Below, piece after piece: positions 6,078 to 6,883 of a DNA stretch of 6,883 bases. The stretch spans positions 1-6,883 of the forward strand of contig JAHFTZ010000130.1 of assembly GCA_023265355.1 (NCBI GenBank), written 5' to 3'. Made by a program: the position numbers and the translations under genes. The notes under the pieces are model-generated. The model saw nothing but the letters and a program-made list of their open reading frames with translations. It was not told the DNA's origin and searched no databases. The stretch's first letter is position 1. The number at the start of each line of letters is the position of its first letter. Origin of the DNA: Terriglobus sp. GTDB lineage: Bacteria; Acidobacteriota; Terriglobia; Terriglobales; Acidobacteriaceae.

Positions 6078-6883
6078 TTGAACGTCCCTGTTGCTCTAAC
6101 TCATCCACGTCGCGCGCGCTCACGTTCTGTCGCGGGTCTGGTCATGATCTGGCTCGTCCTGCATCTCGGCTGCCTCTTTGCACCGGGCCTGCTGGACGAC
6201 GTCGACTCCGTATACATCGAAGTGGCGCGAGAGATGACGCTCCGGCACGACTACGTGACGCCCTACATCGACGGCGTTCGTTTCTTCGACAAGCCCCCTC
6301 TGATGTACTGGATGGCTGCGGGCAGCATGCAGATCTTTGGTGCGTCTGACTGGGCAGCCCGCCTTCCGCTCTCGCTCATGGTGCTGGGGCTCTTTCTCAG
6401 CGTCTACGCCCTGGGCGTACGCTTTTTCGGCGAACGCGGCGGCTTCTACTCCGCCCTCGCCATGGCGACGAGCCTGGGGCCTTATCTCTTTACGCGCTTC
6501 TATATTCCGGACATCATGAACGCCCTTTGGATGACCATAGGCGTTCATCTTTTTTTGATGGCACTGGATCGTGCGAAAGAAGGCCGAAGCGCGCGCTGGC
6601 CCGCATGGGGATTTGCAGCAGCCATGGCGCTGAACCTTCTCACAAAGGGCCTCATCGGGATCGTCTTCCCCATCGGCTTCGTCGTCTTTTATCTCTTCTT
6701 CACGCGACAGGTCGGCACCCTGAGGAAGATGTGGCTGGGGAGCGGTATGCTGCTCTTCCTGGCGATTGCGCTGCCCTGGCACGTGCTGGCCGCGCTGCGA
6801 AATCCCGCCATTGCGATGCCCACAGGCCTCGGTCTTCCGGCCCACGCGGGATGGTTCTGGTTCTACATCGTGAACGAGCACTT
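6078..6883 (+). CDS. ArnT/PMT-like membrane glycosyltransferase, second copy, N-terminal part (cut by window end)
   Basis: The frame is open from just after a TGA at 6045-6047 to the window end. The first possible start is TTG 6078; the next is ATG 6144, which would begin inside TM1. The 268 visible residues (from TTG) repeat the family pattern. A basic N-terminus is followed by TM1, then G-L-L-D40-D41-V-D43-S-V-Y (Asp loop), A-R-E-M, D-G-V-R-F-F-D-K-P-P-L-M-Y-W (65-78), L-F-T-R-F-Y-I-P-D (137-145), L-L-T-K-G-L (187-192), P-W-H (233-235) and W-F-W-F-Y-I-V-N-E-H at the edge. It aligns along its length with the preceding gene, with a few extra residues before the W-F-W-F-Y segment, so the two are tandem paralogues. 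Its loop A-R-E-M and D-K-P-P-L are closer to the family consensus than the first copy's S-R-H-M and E-K-A-P-L. The start is uncertain; the family assignment is firm. Confidence 0.82.
   Translation, partial: MNVPVALTHPRRARSRSVAGLVMIWLVLHLGCLFAPGLLDDVDSVYIEVAREMTLRHDYVTPYIDGVRFFDKPPLMYWMAAGSMQIFGASDWAARLPLSLMVLGLFLSVYALGVRFFGERGGFYSALAMATSLGPYLFTRFYIPDIMNALWMTIGVHLFLMALDRAKEGRSARWPAWGFAAAMALNLLTKGLIGIVFPIGFVVFYLFFTRQVGTLRKMWLGSGMLLFLAIALPWHVLAALRNPAIAMPTGLGLPAHAGWFWFYIVNEH

Noticed and set aside
6044..6349. A 101-residue plus-strand frame beginning with ATG just after the inverted repeat.
   Set aside because: It lies in a different frame from the glycosyltransferase, its product is Arg- and Ser-rich, and the family motifs in the other frame are continuous from before TM1, so no frameshift is needed.
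6120..6881. A 253-residue minus-strand open frame opposite the second glycosyltransferase.
   Set aside because: The plus strand encodes a family-typical membrane protein over the same bases; the minus-strand product is rich in His, Glu and Arg without a fold.
1..6883. A search by eye for tRNA genes, CRISPR arrays, insertion sequences, toxin-antitoxin or defence genes.
   Set aside because: Nothing with the needed cloverleaf, repeat-spacer pattern, transposase motif or defence domain was seen; coding genes fill almost the whole window.

Overview
The window is bacterial, protein-dense and GC-rich. The products (a GH57-type glucan branching enzyme, a SixA-like phosphatase, an HD-containing Ppx/GppA and tandem ArnT/PMT-like glycosyltransferases), the frequent GTG/TTG starts and the protein style suggest an acidobacterium of the Terriglobus/Granulicella/Edaphobacter kind. 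That placement is inferred from how the proteins read, not from a search. There are seven protein genes, the first and last cut by the window edges. No RNA gene, CRISPR array, insertion sequence or phage gene was seen, and no gene-free stretch exceeds 300 bases.

Layout: (1) 1-276 (+), C-terminal end of a GH57/DUF1957-type 1,4-alpha-glucan branching enzyme. (2) About 343-1221 (+), a polytopic membrane protein resembling the UbiA prenyltransferase superfamily with degenerate Asp motifs. (3) 1218-1856 (+), a class I SAM-dependent methyltransferase whose GTG start overlaps the previous stop by 4 bp. (4) 1869-2420 (+), a SixA-like histidine phosphatase. (5) 2372-3970 (-), an exopolyphosphatase/guanosine pentaphosphatase (Ppx/GppA) that converges on sixA and overlaps it by 49 bp. 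(6) About 4107-6020 (+), an ArnT/PMT-like integral membrane glycosyltransferase, divergent from ppx. (7) About 6078 to the end (+), a second, paralogous glycosyltransferase that runs off the window.

How they may work together: genes 2 and 3 look translationally coupled, and may prenylate (or similarly modify) and then methylate a lipid or quinone-like substrate. The SixA-like phosphatase and Ppx/GppA both handle phosphorylated substrates (phosphohistidine; polyphosphate or pppGpp) and face each other. The two glycosyltransferases probably move sugars from a polyprenyl-phosphate carrier onto an envelope acceptor outside the membrane. No genuinely new system is evident. The points most worth a second look are a perfect 11-bp inverted repeat across the stop codon of the first glycosyltransferase, a Lys-Lys pentapeptide insert with an A7 slippery run inside Ppx/GppA, the coding overlap that gives SixA a basic tail, and the divergent UbiA-like/methyltransferase pair.
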